Assembly (NCBI GenBank): GCA_034509925.1
Contig: JAVTLF010000020.1
Coordinates: 1-64,000 of the forward strand
Source: Hirudinaria manillensis
Lineage: Eukaryota; Annelida; Clitellata; Hirudinida; Hirudinidae
Reading direction: 5' to 3'
DNA: 64,000 nucleotides
The translations under genes were made by a program, and so were the position numbers. Shown here in pieces: positions 39,739 through 47,701 of this stretch (position 1 is the stretch's first letter; every line of letters begins with the position of its first letter). The notes under the pieces are model-generated. The model had not been told where the DNA came from and searched no databases. It saw nothing but the letters and a program-made list of their open reading frames with translations.

Positions 39739-39768
39739 AGCGTAGGCACATTATTTGAGTCGTGTCAA
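39739..39768 (-). promoter_or_regulatory. candidate late promoter (copy 2)
   Basis: TTGACA and TACGCT on the minus strand are kept 18 bp apart while most of the spacer has changed relative to copy 1. That pattern supports function of the two hexamers. Confidence 0.5.
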
Positions 39769-39792
39769 GTATTTATTTTAAGTGCTGGAAAC

Positions 39793-39822
39793 AAAAAACA
39801 CCGCCCGATGCTTTGGGCGGTG
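39793..39822 (-). terminator. Rho-independent terminator of the leftward early operon (copy 2)
   Basis: Stem CACCGCCC (39799-39806) / GGGCGGTG (39815-39822), then six T on the minus strand. Confidence 0.9.
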
Positions 39823-39851
39823 GAGCGTGGCAAGCCATCATTGCCTAGCTC

Positions 39852-40106
39852 TTAGTCTTCGGGCCGCTCGTCAGGGTGCTCTGCATAGTACGCCTCGATT
39901 AAATCGCGCAGCTCAAGGCCGTCGGGCTCCTCCCAAGGAGCTAGGCTTGCGAGGTAGTCTAGCTTGACCTTGGCCGCCGCTAACGTGTCAAATTCACCGG
40001 CGCGCTGGTGATGGAACCCAGCACCATCCTCGAGCGCCACATAATACCGCGCGTCCTCCGAGTTTTGGAAAATCCGGTATCCGCCTTGTCGTGGTTTCGC
40101 TGTCAT
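39852..40106 (-). CDS. small conserved protein of the leftward early operon (copy 2)
   Basis: 84 aa, start MTAKPRQGGYRIF. Differs from copy 1 in the middle (HHQRAGEFDTLAAAKVKLDY). In this copy it is preceded by an additional gene (40103-40372), overlapping its stop by 4 bp. Confidence 0.7.
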   Translation of the reverse strand: MTAKPRQGGYRIFQNSEDARYYVALEDGAGFHHQRAGEFDTLAAAKVKLDYLASLAPWEEPDGLELRDLIEAYYAEHPDERPED

Positions 40107-40372
40107 GTGCCGCCCCCATTAATTACTTTGAGTCGAGTCATACCATCACCGCAGCGTCTAACTGTCACGTCAAAAACACCTAGTCCGTTGAAAACCCATC
40201 GATTACCGGATTCCATGATTGCATCGCGCGCTGCCCTAATTGCAGCTTTTGATGATCCCCACGAGTACCGACCCAACGCCATGCTTGACAAATCCCACGC
40301 GGCACCGCTACCGTCCTGCGTCCACTCCCTGATACCGCATATCTCCCACTCAGTGTCTCTTAACCTTGTCAT
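40103..40372 (-). CDS. second member of the leftward early gene family (copy 2 only)
   Basis: 89 aa from ATG 40372 with GAGGAG 8 nt upstream. It shares GIRE, QDGSG, AWDLS, LGRYSW, AI and GLGVFDV with the adjacent 40378-40644 product, so the two are paralogues in tandem. Copy 1 has only one. They have diverged to roughly half identity by eye, so the duplication is old and copy 1 has probably lost this gene, or copy 2 gained it by exchange. Confidence 0.7.
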   Translation of the reverse strand: MTRLRDTEWEICGIREWTQDGSGAAWDLSSMALGRYSWGSSKAAIRAARDAIMESGNRWVFNGLGVFDVTVRRCGDGMTRLKVINGGGT

Positions 40373-40377
40373 GCGCG

Positions 40378-40644
40378 TCACTCCTCGGCCTTGACAACCA
40401 ATGATTTAATATCCCTACCGTCGATGCGCTCAATTACCACGTCAAAGACCCCAAGGCCCACGCCGTGTCCTCTACGGACCGCGTCCTCTATCGCCTCACG
40501 AGCCACCCGCTCAGCAGATGTGGCCGTAGGCCACGAGTATCGGCCTAGGGTCATGCGCGACAAATCCCATGCGTCGCCGCTGCCGTCCTGCATACGCTCC
40601 CTAATTCCGACTACCACCCAATCCTTTGGTTTGCCTGGTATCAT
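40378..40644 (-). CDS. first gene of the leftward early operon (copy 2)
   Basis: 88 aa from ATG 40644 after GGAGGAAAGCAC. Changes from copy 1 are at RVAREAIEDAV and IERIDGRDIKS. Followed 5 bp later by its paralogue. Confidence 0.75.
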   Translation of the reverse strand: MIPGKPKDWVVVGIRERMQDGSGDAWDLSRMTLGRYSWPTATSAERVAREAIEDAVRRGHGVGLGVFDVVIERIDGRDIKSLVVKAEE

Positions 40645-40691
40645 GTGCTTTCCTCCTACCTCATGGGCCGCACCATTGCGACCACGAGCCA

Positions 40692-40733
40692 ACAATACCC
40701 CACCGAATCCCCGCTGTCAAGCGCAAATGACAG
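40692..40733 (-). promoter_or_regulatory. leftward early promoter with operator (copy 2)
   Basis: Minus-strand TTGACA (40715-40720), 17 bp, TATTGT (40692-40697), within the same CTGTCATTTGCGCTTGACAG. The spacer has changed at several bases, but the operator and both hexamers have not. Confidence 0.75.
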
Positions 40734-41199
40734 AATTCGACAAAACCCCTAAGTTATTTTTACGAATAACGCAACCGCACCACTGAACCAGAACCCATAA
40801 CGCATCGCGCAACGCACCAAAACCTACATATACCACACTAAAAACATAACGCACCGCAACATTTTTTAATGGGGAGGGAAATGGCCCGCAAGGTAACTTA
40901 GAATCAGGAAAATTAAAGTTTATCTATTCCTAAATAGACCCCCCTCCCCCTCCTTATTATTATTTTGCTAGACTACTACTATATAATATAATATAAGTAA
41001 GAGATATAGAGATAGGGAGGTATAGTAGGTTAAAGGGAGGGGTAGTATAAAAGGAAAAGCGAGGGGTGATATATCCATATATCGAAATCCAAGTATATAA
41101 GTTTACATCCCCACGAATAACCATTTTTCTCACTTATTTACTTGACAGTCAGTTCCGAGTATGGCTTAACTCGCCGCACAACACCACCCAGGAGGAATC
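40734..41199. other. AT-rich divergent intergenic region, candidate origin (copy 2)
   Basis: Same organisation as 6292-6757: inverted repeat GTTATT/AATAAC, three ATAACGC repeats, pyrimidine run, AT-rich tract and GGGAGG repeats. Differs from copy 1 at a few bases up to the pyrimidine run (two changes within it) and looks identical afterwards. A TTGACA 53 bp before the 41200 ATG repeats the weak rightward promoter. No gene supported. Confidence 0.4.
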
Positions 41200-41748
41200 A
41201 TGCCAAGTCCTGTCGTCATACGCGCCCCAAATGAGCTATTTATCGCCTCAGTCTTCATTAGAGCGCTAGAAACCGTTGGGGGTATACCACCCTCCACCCC
41301 TAAGCTGACTGACGCTCTATTGGCCGCAATAGGCGTTTTAAGGGGCATTGACGGGAGGAGTCATGCCTGGACCGACGAGCGGCGCGCAAAGATGGCCGAA
41401 ATGACTAGAAATATGTGGGCAAATCGTAATTCTGGTCCGACAATGCGCATATTATGCCGCGAGGTCACGACACAGCGTGATGATGCAGAGCCTCAGAGCC
41501 TCACTGTAGAGCAAGTAGCTGAGTCCTGGGGCGTCCAGCCAGCGACAGTACGGGCCACCTTGCGCCACCGCACCACAGCCTACGTCCGATTTGTACATGG
41601 TACGCGCTACATTTACGCAACAAATCGCGAAATACTCGACATGAAATACGCAATGTATCACCGGAAGCCGCCCACACCAGAACCCCAAAATGAAGCACCG
41701 CGAGGTACGGATACGCTGTCAACAAGCCCGTCAGTCACCGGATTCTGA
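41200..41748 (+). CDS. HTH-domain early protein (copy 2)
   Basis: 182 aa, identical to the copy 1 protein, and I see no nucleotide difference either. This is unusual beside the divergence of flanking genes and marks the shared segment. Confidence 0.75.
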   Translation: MPSPVVIRAPNELFIASVFIRALETVGGIPPSTPKLTDALLAAIGVLRGIDGRSHAWTDERRAKMAEMTRNMWANRNSGPTMRILCREVTTQRDDAEPQSLTVEQVAESWGVQPATVRATLRHRTTAYVRFVHGTRYIYATNREILDMKYAMYHRKPPTPEPQNEAPRGTDTLSTSPSVTGF

Positions 41749-41755
41749 GACCCAT

Positions 41756-43783
41756 ATGGACTACCAAGCACTAGCAAGCGCGAAGCTTGCCGAGTCTGGG
41801 CTTACTCTTGAAGCAGCAAATCAGCTAGGAATGTCTGTATTAGACGCTGAAGCCACGTGCGCCGTAATGAAGACATTCGACAATTTGCCAAAGCTCCCTT
41901 CCATTCACATCCCATACTACGCTCCGCTTGACTTAACACAGCCTCTATCAGCACATCCAAAGTGGCCGCCATTTTTCCGGGTTCGGTTTTTACGCCCGAA
42001 GGGCACAGAGAAAAAGGGGGACTTGCGGTATATAAACGAGAGTGACGCTGGGGTATGTGCATATTTCCCTCGTAATTTGCCCTGGCCGTCCATAGTGCAG
42101 GACAGTGCAACTTCAATCATCATTACTGAGGGAGAGTTCAAAGCGGCGGCGGTATGCGCAAAGAATTATTACTGCATAGGTCTCGGAGGGGTGTGGAATT
42201 TCCGAAACGCAGCGCAAGGTAGAGCGCTTCTTCCAGAGCTTGACCAGTTTAATTGGCTTAAACGCAAAGCATATATAATGTATGACTCGGATGTTGTACG
42301 TAACCAGCAAGTACAAAAAGCACTTAATCAACTTGCGGAACAATTAGCCCAGCGTGGGGCAATTGTGTATAACGTTATTATTCCTCACGTAGAAGGAGGT
42401 GCGAAGACTGGAATAGATGATTGGTTAGTCGCCAATCCGCAGGGTTCATTGGAAAAACTTATATTACAGAATAGACAGCCGTTGCACCAATGCGAAAAGC
42501 TTCACAACGTTAATAACAAATACATATTTATAAGAGACAAGCAGATTATTGTTGCACGCAAGCATATGACGAAAATCCCAGCTCGTAACTTCGAAGACTT
42601 GCTTGGCGATGAAGACTACGGGGTTATTGTTCAGGTTGATGATAACAACGTAGAATATAAGGCCAAGAATCTAGGCAAGGCGTGGATGCGCTGGCCGTGC
42701 CGTGCTCGAGCTGAGAGTATGGTATACGAGCCTGGGGCACCACAAATTACAGAGCAGAATAATTTTAACCTATGGCCTGGTTGGGGTTGCGAGCCACGCG
42801 CTGGGGATGTGACGCCATTCCTACAACTCATTGAGCACCTATTCACTGACGCACCGTCAGACATGCGCGATTGGTTCCTGCAATGGCTTGCGTACCCGCT
42901 ACAGCATCCAGGGGCAAAGCTGTTCACCGCCGCAGTATTGCATAGCAAGCACCAGGGCGTTGGAAAGTCTTTGGTAGGTTATACAATGGGTCGGATATAT
43001 GGCGACAACTTCAGCGAAATCGGCGAGCGTGAGTTACACGGTACATTCAACGGTTGGGCGCAACACAAGCAATTTGTATTAGGTGATGATGTTACCAGCT
43101 CAGACAAGCGCATGGATAATGAAATAATTAAGCGCCTGATTACTCAGTTAAGGGTGATTATTAACCAGAAATTTGTGCCCGAGTATGCAATACGTGACTG
43201 CATAAACTACTTATTCACGAGTAACCAAAGCAAGGCATTTTACATCGAAGAATATGACCGGCGCTTGTTTATTCATGAAGTAACGGTAGGGCCACTGCCC
43301 CAAGAATTCTACGCGGCGTATATGGCTTGGTTAGACAATGGCGGCGCGTCCGCGTTGTTTGACTACCTCTTGAAGCTTCCTCTTGGCAACTTCAGCGCAA
43401 CAGCCGCCGCACCAATGACTGAAGCTAAGCGACAAATGGCTAATGATGGTCTGTCCGAGCACGCCGCATGGATTGTCTCACTCCGAGACTACCCGGAGGC
43501 CGCGCTCAAGGTGCAGAGCGCCACACTCAGTGGCGACCTATTCACCGCGCGGACGCTGCTCCAGCTCTTCGACGCGGCGGGCACCAAGCGAATAAACGCC
43601 TCAACCTTCGCCGCCGAGCTGCGCCGCCGTGGCGTGCCTATGGTATGCGGTGGCGAGGCCATACAGCCAAAGCCAGACATGGCCGCCGAGCAGTACTTTG
43701 CGGTGCGGAATGCGGAGAAGTGGCGCACGGCGACGAAAGACGAAGTGATGCACGAGTTGAACAACCAGTTGGTGCCATTCTAG
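41756..43783 (+). CDS. primase-helicase (copy 2)
   Basis: 675 aa. Identical to copy 1 up to about residue 344, where WGC replaces WGV; again identical to about residue 455, then many changes (NQSKAFYIEEYDRR; TVGPLPQEFY; DNGGASALF; MHELNNQLVPF). Walker A, Walker B and sensor residues are unchanged. The sharp switch in divergence inside one gene indicates a crossover. Confidence 0.9.
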   Translation: MDYQALASAKLAESGLTLEAANQLGMSVLDAEATCAVMKTFDNLPKLPSIHIPYYAPLDLTQPLSAHPKWPPFFRVRFLRPKGTEKKGDLRYINESDAGVCAYFPRNLPWPSIVQDSATSIIITEGEFKAAAVCAKNYYCIGLGGVWNFRNAAQGRALLPELDQFNWLKRKAYIMYDSDVVRNQQVQKALNQLAEQLAQRGAIVYNVIIPHVEGGAKTGIDDWLVANPQGSLEKLILQNRQPLHQCEKLHNVNNKYIFIRDKQIIVARKHMTKIPARNFEDLLGDEDYGVIVQVDDNNVEYKAKNLGKAWMRWPCRARAESMVYEPGAPQITEQNNFNLWPGWGCEPRAGDVTPFLQLIEHLFTDAPSDMRDWFLQWLAYPLQHPGAKLFTAAVLHSKHQGVGKSLVGYTMGRIYGDNFSEIGERELHGTFNGWAQHKQFVLGDDVTSSDKRMDNEIIKRLITQLRVIINQKFVPEYAIRDCINYLFTSNQSKAFYIEEYDRRLFIHEVTVGPLPQEFYAAYMAWLDNGGASALFDYLLKLPLGNFSATAAAPMTEAKRQMANDGLSEHAAWIVSLRDYPEAALKVQSATLSGDLFTARTLLQLFDAAGTKRINASTFAAELRRRGVPMVCGGEAIQPKPDMAAEQYFAVRNAEKWRTATKDEVMHELNNQLVPF

Positions 43784-43796
43784 GAGGTAATGCACA

Positions 43797-44135
43797 ATGA
43801 CAAAGAAGAAACGAAAGCCAGCAACCAAAGAGTTAGACCTGCGGACGTTTAACCCGTTTGACTTGCCGCTGTTTTCGGTGCGCCCATGCCCGTATACAGG
43901 CGGGACACCTATGTCCATGCAGCTTCGGGCGTTGTGGCAACTCACTAGGGCCATGTATAAGGTGCACGCAACGCAGCCAGAGTATGCGGCGCACCTAAGG
44001 ATGATGAATAGATGCATTGCGCACTTGTACCTAACTGGTAATGGCCTGCTTATGTCGGACTGTCACGCATTCATCCGTCTTATTGCTTCATTGCTCGATT
44101 TAGAAAGCTTAGGAGTGCCAGCCAATGAAAAGTAA
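43797..44135 (+). CDS. hypothetical early protein, 112 aa (copy 2)
   Basis: MTKKKRKPATKEL start, AGGAGG upstream. Same length as copy 1, with changes such as HLYLTGNGLL for HMYLTGGGLL. The stop overlaps the next ATG. Confidence 0.7.
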   Translation: MTKKKRKPATKELDLRTFNPFDLPLFSVRPCPYTGGTPMSMQLRALWQLTRAMYKVHATQPEYAAHLRMMNRCIAHLYLTGNGLLMSDCHAFIRLIASLLDLESLGVPANEK

Positions 44136-44277
44136 ACGATGGCCGAAAATACCTAAAGGTACAAGCAAGCAACAATTAATTGATGAATATCTAAAAAATG
44201 AAAGAGCTAATGCTAGTGATATAGTTGAATGGAACCCATATTCCGAGACGAAAACAACTTCGAAAAAGAAAGGCTAA
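44125..44277 (+). CDS. 50-aa basic protein, full-length form (copy 2)
   Basis: ATG 44125, AGGAGTG upstream. MKSKRWPKIPKGTSKQQLID continues to ASDIVEWNPYSETKTTSKKKG. The central part is lost in copy 1 by an in-frame 105-bp deletion. No domain recognised. Confidence 0.6.
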   Translation: MKSKRWPKIPKGTSKQQLIDEYLKNERANASDIVEWNPYSETKTTSKKKG

Positions 44278-44280
44278 CCA

Positions 44281-44472
44281 ATGGACCCAAAATCACCTGA
44301 AATAGAGTCTGCCCTTGCCACGTTGGAGCGAGTCCGCGCACTCATATTAGAGCGCGCCAAGCTACTCTATGGCGACAACATACCGGACTACGTAAAAGAA
44401 TACGCCGAGAAGACCGCCCGAAAGATGGCCGAGTCAGAGGTTATAGCCGAGGCGCGGAAGGTAAAGCCATGA
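44281..44472 (+). CDS. hypothetical helical protein, 63 aa (copy 2)
   Basis: Only two residues differ from copy 1 (VRALILERA; IAEARKVKP), yet many third positions do, so it is under coding constraint. ATGA overlap with the next gene. Confidence 0.65.
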   Translation: MDPKSPEIESALATLERVRALILERAKLLYGDNIPDYVKEYAEKTARKMAESEVIAEARKVKP

Positions 44473-44702
44473 AGAAAGCGCCGCCGTGCGTGGAAGGCAA
44501 GGCGCATGATTTCGACCCCACAGAGTGGCAATCAGATAAGGATTTTGCACATATAAGACATAAATGTCTTAATTGCGGGCTTATATTTTGGAAGTCTTAC
44601 AGCATCGGAGAAATTATCGACGAGCTAGACCTTGAAGCATTAGGCATAGCTTGCAAGGTTGACTATGTAACTACAGAGTACAAGCTAAAACAGGAGAAAT
44701 AA
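44469..44702 (+). CDS. small putative zinc-binding protein, 77 aa (copy 2)
   Basis: CLNCG and HIRHKC conserved; changes limited to EWQSDKDFAH. Same overlap arrangement as in copy 1. Confidence 0.65.
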   Translation: MKKAPPCVEGKAHDFDPTEWQSDKDFAHIRHKCLNCGLIFWKSYSIGEIIDELDLEALGIACKVDYVTTEYKLKQEK

Positions 44703-44703
44703 C

Positions 44704-45114
44704 ATGGAAGAAACTACCTTAGACTGTGGCGATAATTCTTGCCGATTTGCTGAATATAAGCGCGGCATGAGAACAAACGGCGGTTGCCAATGTCTCGAAG
44801 AATTACTACCTAAGGATAGGCTAAAAGTAACAAAATATCTGCTGTACTTAAAGGATAAGATTAGTCAATACAAGTTAAACAAGGTAAATGATACGGAAAA
44901 AATTACTTTAGACTGTGGCGATAATTCTTGCCGATTTGCCGAGCGCCCATTAAAGGTAGGCCAGCGAACAAACGGCGGTTGTCGATGTTTGCGCGATTTA
45001 CCGTCATCGAAGCGCCACAAGGTGGAGGATTACATTCTAGGCTTGCGGTCCAAGTTGCGGAGCCTAGAATACGAAATAGATAAACTCAAAGGAGCGTATT
45101 CGGATGATGTTTAG
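44704..45114 (+). CDS. duplicated four-cysteine module protein, 136 aa (copy 2)
   Basis: Both CGDNSC...GGCxC modules present. The C-terminus after RSLEYE differs (IDKLKGAYSDDV in place of LSTIQKG), so the gene ends before the operator instead of overlapping it as in copy 1. Confidence 0.7.
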   Translation: MEETTLDCGDNSCRFAEYKRGMRTNGGCQCLEELLPKDRLKVTKYLLYLKDKISQYKLNKVNDTEKITLDCGDNSCRFAERPLKVGQRTNGGCRCLRDLPSSKRHKVEDYILGLRSKLRSLEYEIDKLKGAYSDDV

Positions 45115-45119
45115 GCCAC

Positions 45120-45168
45120 CTGTCAACGATTCAGGAAGGTTGACAGCGCCCAAAATACGTGCTACCGT
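45120..45168 (+). promoter_or_regulatory. internal early promoter with inverted-repeat operator (copy 2)
   Basis: CTGTCAAC (45120-45127) and GTTGACAG (45139-45146) with an 11-nt centre; -35 TTGACA (45140-45145), 17 bp, TACCGT (45163-45168). The -10 is weaker than in copy 1 (TATTGT). The operator arms are unchanged and the ATG is at 45177. Confidence 0.65.
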
Positions 45169-45176
45169 TAGAGCCT

Positions 45177-45416
45177 ATGAGTAAACCAAGCGACTATAAC
45201 CCGCACAATTTATCTGTGGATTGGTACGAGCTAAATCAACGCCTTAAGACCGCATCATTGGCTGAGGTAGAGGAGGAGCTAGAGAACGAAATAGCAGGCC
45301 AAGCTAGGGCAAGCTATGTGGAGCGCATACAACGCAAGCTAAACCGGCTAAGGTGCCGGGTAGACATGGCCGCCGCAATGGAGCGCGCGGCCCAAAAACG
45401 AGGTGAAAGCACATGA
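45177..45416 (+). CDS. small basic protein of the 10585 family (copy 2)
   Basis: 79 aa, MSKPSDYNPHN; otherwise almost identical to copy 1. Start a few bases after the predicted transcription start. Confidence 0.65.
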   Translation: MSKPSDYNPHNLSVDWYELNQRLKTASLAEVEEELENEIAGQARASYVERIQRKLNRLRCRVDMAAAMERAAQKRGEST

Positions 45417-45889
45417 AAAAGACTAAGCAAGAGCCAATCGAAAGCACTATGGCGCGCCTTGAGTGCGACGTATTAACAGCTAAACTTGGAATAGACAATC
45501 TTGTCAATTGGGTTCAAAAGCTGGAAGACAATCTTGCTAATCGAGTTAAAAAAATAGAAGACAGATTCGGCCAATCGCAAGAATTACCTCTTGGCGTGGC
45601 GGAACATTCGGCGCAGGTGCTCAAGGCTGCGCATAACTTTCTGGATGGCGTCAAGGCAATGCTCGAAGTCAAAAATGCGGCGTATGGAAGCAGCGCAACA
45701 AATCCCCTGCGCATATTCTCAAGAGTCGGAGCTACAGAACAGCTTCGAGTACGTATCGATGATAAGCTGTCACGTATAGCTCGTGGTAAAGTGGCAGGAC
45801 TCGACCATGAAGATACGTTGCTTGATTTGGTAGGCTATTTGGCCTTGCTGTATGGTACGCTATACATAGCTAATGGTGATAAGCCATGA
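45413..45889 (+). CDS. DUF1599 / Nmad1-like protein (copy 2)
   Basis: 158 aa with ATG start. KNAAYGSSATNPLRIF, RIDDKLSRI and EDTLLDLVGYLALL all kept; the loop between them (RGKVAGLDHEDT) and the N-terminal coiled coil have diverged. Confidence 0.7.
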   Translation: MKKTKQEPIESTMARLECDVLTAKLGIDNLVNWVQKLEDNLANRVKKIEDRFGQSQELPLGVAEHSAQVLKAAHNFLDGVKAMLEVKNAAYGSSATNPLRIFSRVGATEQLRVRIDDKLSRIARGKVAGLDHEDTLLDLVGYLALLYGTLYIANGDKP

Positions 45890-45978
45890 CGGCCGCCGCC
45901 CCTGAACTGCTGCATGTGTTGGTACTCATAGGCATTGCTGCAAGCGTATTCATAGCCATGGGCCATGACGCCGACTGA
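45886..45978 (+). CDS. 30-aa single-span membrane peptide (copy 2)
   Basis: Identical in sequence to copy 1, overlapping both neighbours (ATGA at the start, 14 bp at the end). Absence of change here, in contrast to its neighbours, supports expression. Confidence 0.55.
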   Translation: MTAAAPELLHVLVLIGIAASVFIAMGHDAD

Positions 45979-46243
45979 CGCGCGCCGCGTGCTGGGACTC
46001 CCCGCCACATTCACAGGCGCGGAGCTCCGCGCCGCCTATCGCCGTGCCTCAAGGCGGGCGCATCCGGACATGGGCGGTAGTGCTGAGCGATTCGCGGAAG
46101 TCATCGCCGCCCGCGCCGCGCTCGAGGCCGCAGCAAGTGATGCCACGTGCCCGGAGTGCGGCGGTAAGCGGGCCGTCATGGTGCGCGGCGGAGCCTATGA
46201 GGTCGCCGTGCCTTGTCCGGCGTGCCTAGGGCAAGGGAAATAA
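45965..46243 (+). CDS. mini J-domain protein (copy 2)
   Basis: 92 aa, HPD and both CxxC pairs retained (CPECGG; CPACLGQG). Changes at Q19E and around the second helix. The last CxxC has CPAC for CSTC. Confidence 0.85.
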   Translation: MTPTDARRVLGLPATFTGAELRAAYRRASRRAHPDMGGSAERFAEVIAARAALEAAASDATCPECGGKRAVMVRGGAYEVAVPCPACLGQGK

Positions 46244-46277
46244 AAAGCCCGCCCCTGGAAGCACGCCAGGAGCGGGC
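46240..46277 (-). terminator. antisense-oriented terminator hairpin (copy 2)
   Basis: Unchanged copy of the 11651-11688 hairpin with its minus-strand TTTTTAT. Confidence 0.6.
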
Positions 46278-46306
46278 AGAGTGCGGGAGGTAGACGCACT
46301 GGGCGC

Positions 46307-46387
46307 ATGAAGCCCAAAAGGAAGTATACCGGAGGAAGCGCCGAAAAGTCAAGAGGAAAGTCAAGAAAAAAGCGCCTAAGAAAATAA
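46307..46387 (+). CDS. 26-aa very basic peptide (copy 2)
   Basis: ATG 46307 to TAA 46387: MKPKRKYTGGSAEKSRG then KSRKKRLRK, about half Lys/Arg. Copy 1 has a stop after 12 codons. Located between the J-domain gene and the next promoter. Arginine-rich peptides can bind RNA, but no role is shown; it may be chance. Confidence 0.35.
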   Translation: MKPKRKYTGGSAEKSRGKSRKKRLRK

Positions 46388-46399
46388 TTTGCGGCCTTT

Positions 46400-46440
46400 T
46401 GTCATTTGCGCTTGACAGTAGTGGTTCGGCGAGGTACAAA
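46400..46440 (+). promoter_or_regulatory. rightward early promoter with shared operator (copy 2)
   Basis: TGTCATTTGCGCTTGACAG (46400-46418), -35 TTGACA 46412-46417, 17 bp, -10 TACAAA 46435-46440. The spacer differs from copy 1; operator and hexamers do not. Confidence 0.75.
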
Positions 46441-46486
46441 TGAGGTGCGGGCAATAGCGCCCGCCAAGCACAGAGGAAAGCACGAT

Positions 46487-46714
46487 ATGACGATTAAAAA
46501 AATAAACTACAACACATCTAGTGCCTATGATTGCGCCGTATTAACTCGGGATATTTCATCTGCATTAGTCCATAGTTTTAGTTGGCAACATTACGGAAAA
46601 TTGGAAGATGTACGTGCAGCGTTTGAGGAATTGCGCAACAAGGGGAAGCAATTGACGAGAAATTACAACACCAGGAAAGCACAACATGAAAAGACCAGTG
46701 CTCGCAATAGCTAG
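46487..46714 (+). CDS. small early protein, 75 aa (copy 2 only)
   Basis: ATG 46487 follows AGAGGAAAGCACGAT. MTIKKINYNTSSAYDCAVLT, then a helical part with FSWQHYGKLEDVRAAFEELRNKG. AT-richer than its neighbours. It replaces the unrelated 89-aa gene of copy 1 behind the same promoter. No family recognised. Confidence 0.65.
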   Translation: MTIKKINYNTSSAYDCAVLTRDISSALVHSFSWQHYGKLEDVRAAFEELRNKGKQLTRNYNTRKAQHEKTSARNS

Positions 46715-46736
46715 CTACGAGGAAAGCACAACATGA
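46686..46736 (+). CDS. possible 16-aa peptide between two RBS cassettes (copy 2 only)
   Basis: AGGAAAGCACAAC precedes ATG 46686; the frame MKRPVLAIASYEESTT ends over the next cassette and overlaps ATG 46733. Probably a scar of cassette exchange. Confidence 0.25.
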   Translation: MKRPVLAIASYEESTT

Positions 46737-46906
46737 ACCAAGAGCCAAAAATCAAATGCGTTAAAGGCCGCCGCCTGCATATATGGGCGAACCTGGGCAC
46801 CATCACTCTTGCCGAGCCGCACGAAAAGACAGTGTGCTACGTGCGGCGTTGCCGCGAGTGCGGCGCGAAAAAGTACATCTACATTGCGCCAGGGGGAAAG
46901 ACATGA
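46733..46906 (+). CDS. 57-aa putative zinc-ribbon protein (copy 2)
   Basis: Almost identical to copy 1 (VKGRR for IRGRR; APGGKT for APGEKT), with the same Cys pattern. Followed by a different gene, with 4-bp overlap. Confidence 0.65.
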   Translation: MNQEPKIKCVKGRRLHIWANLGTITLAEPHEKTVCYVRRCRECGAKKYIYIAPGGKT

Positions 46907-47094
46907 ATTACAAATTTAAAGAAGTTGCTTTTTTGAATATTGAGAATGCAATAACATATATTATAAGGTCCACGGATAAGCTTGCTAATGATAATAGACT
47001 ATCATTCAAGATACTTTTGAAAACCGCTATAGATAGGTTGTCAAATGTAGTCGAAGAACTAGAACGATTAGAAAGGGAGGATGATTCGGCATGA
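46903..47094 (+). CDS. small helical early protein, 63 aa (copy 2)
   Basis: MNYKFKEVAFLNIENAITYI, helical with an acidic end (ELERLEREDDSA), AT-rich. Coupled to both neighbours by 4-bp overlaps. Possibly a distant relative of the 12290-12505 product, but inserted on the other side of the zinc-ribbon gene. Confidence 0.65.
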   Translation: MNYKFKEVAFLNIENAITYIIRSTDKLANDNRLSFKILLKTAIDRLSNVVEELERLEREDDSA

Positions 47095-47477
47095 CTAACT
47101 CAACAATCCCCGAGACACTAGGCGCGTGTGCCGACAAGCTGCTTGAGCTGCGCGAGCAGTCCGCGGCACTCAACCGCCAGCTCGAAGAGATAAAGGCCGA
47201 GGAGCGAGTCATTAAAGACCACCTGATAAACCACCTACCCAAGAGCGACGCGCAAGGCATAGTAGGCCGTACTGCTCGCGCAAACGTTACAACTAAACGG
47301 GTGCCGAGCGTCACGGATTGGGACTCCCTGTACCAATACATCCTAGAAACACAGGCATTCGAGCTGCTTGAGCGCCGCCCAAGTAAGCGGGCCTTCGCCG
47401 AGCGGTGGGAATGCGGCGAGACAATCCCAGGCGTCGAAAAATTCAACGCGGTTGACATTTCATTGAGGAAGCTATGA
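47091..47477 (+). CDS. helical early protein, 128 aa (copy 2)
   Basis: MTNSTIPETLG start. Same coiled coil and C-terminal ERRPSKRAFAERWECGE as copy 1; the few changes are in the coiled coil (QSAALNRQL). Confidence 0.7.
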   Translation: MTNSTIPETLGACADKLLELREQSAALNRQLEEIKAEERVIKDHLINHLPKSDAQGIVGRTARANVTTKRVPSVTDWDSLYQYILETQAFELLERRPSKRAFAERWECGETIPGVEKFNAVDISLRKL

Positions 47478-47701
47478 AACTCTACATACCAAAAACCACA
47501 GACCACGAGCCGCAATGCACGCACCCTGACGGGCATGACTGGCAATTCTACGACAAAGACCACGACCCAGCAAGCACAGAAAGTTGGGAGTTTTGGGACT
47601 GCGCGGATTGCGGCGCTACTATGCACACGAGCTACAAGCACAGGCGCGCCGACCCGGAAAACACCTACTTGTTAAATAATTACAAAGGGCCGAGCGTATG
47701 A
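47474..47701 (+). CDS. small Cys/His protein, 75 aa (copy 2)
   Basis: DCADCGATMHTSYKHRR retained. Ends at GPSV, its TGA overlapping the methyltransferase ATG, so the inserted gene is translationally coupled to it. Confidence 0.65.
   Translation: MKLYIPKTTDHEPQCTHPDGHDWQFYDKDHDPASTESWEFWDCADCGATMHTSYKHRRADPENTYLLNNYKGPSV

Noticed and set aside
41200..43400. Insertion sequence or transposon as the cause of the identical segment
   Set aside because: No transposase, no terminal inverted repeats and no target duplication; the segment holds normal phage replication genes in place.
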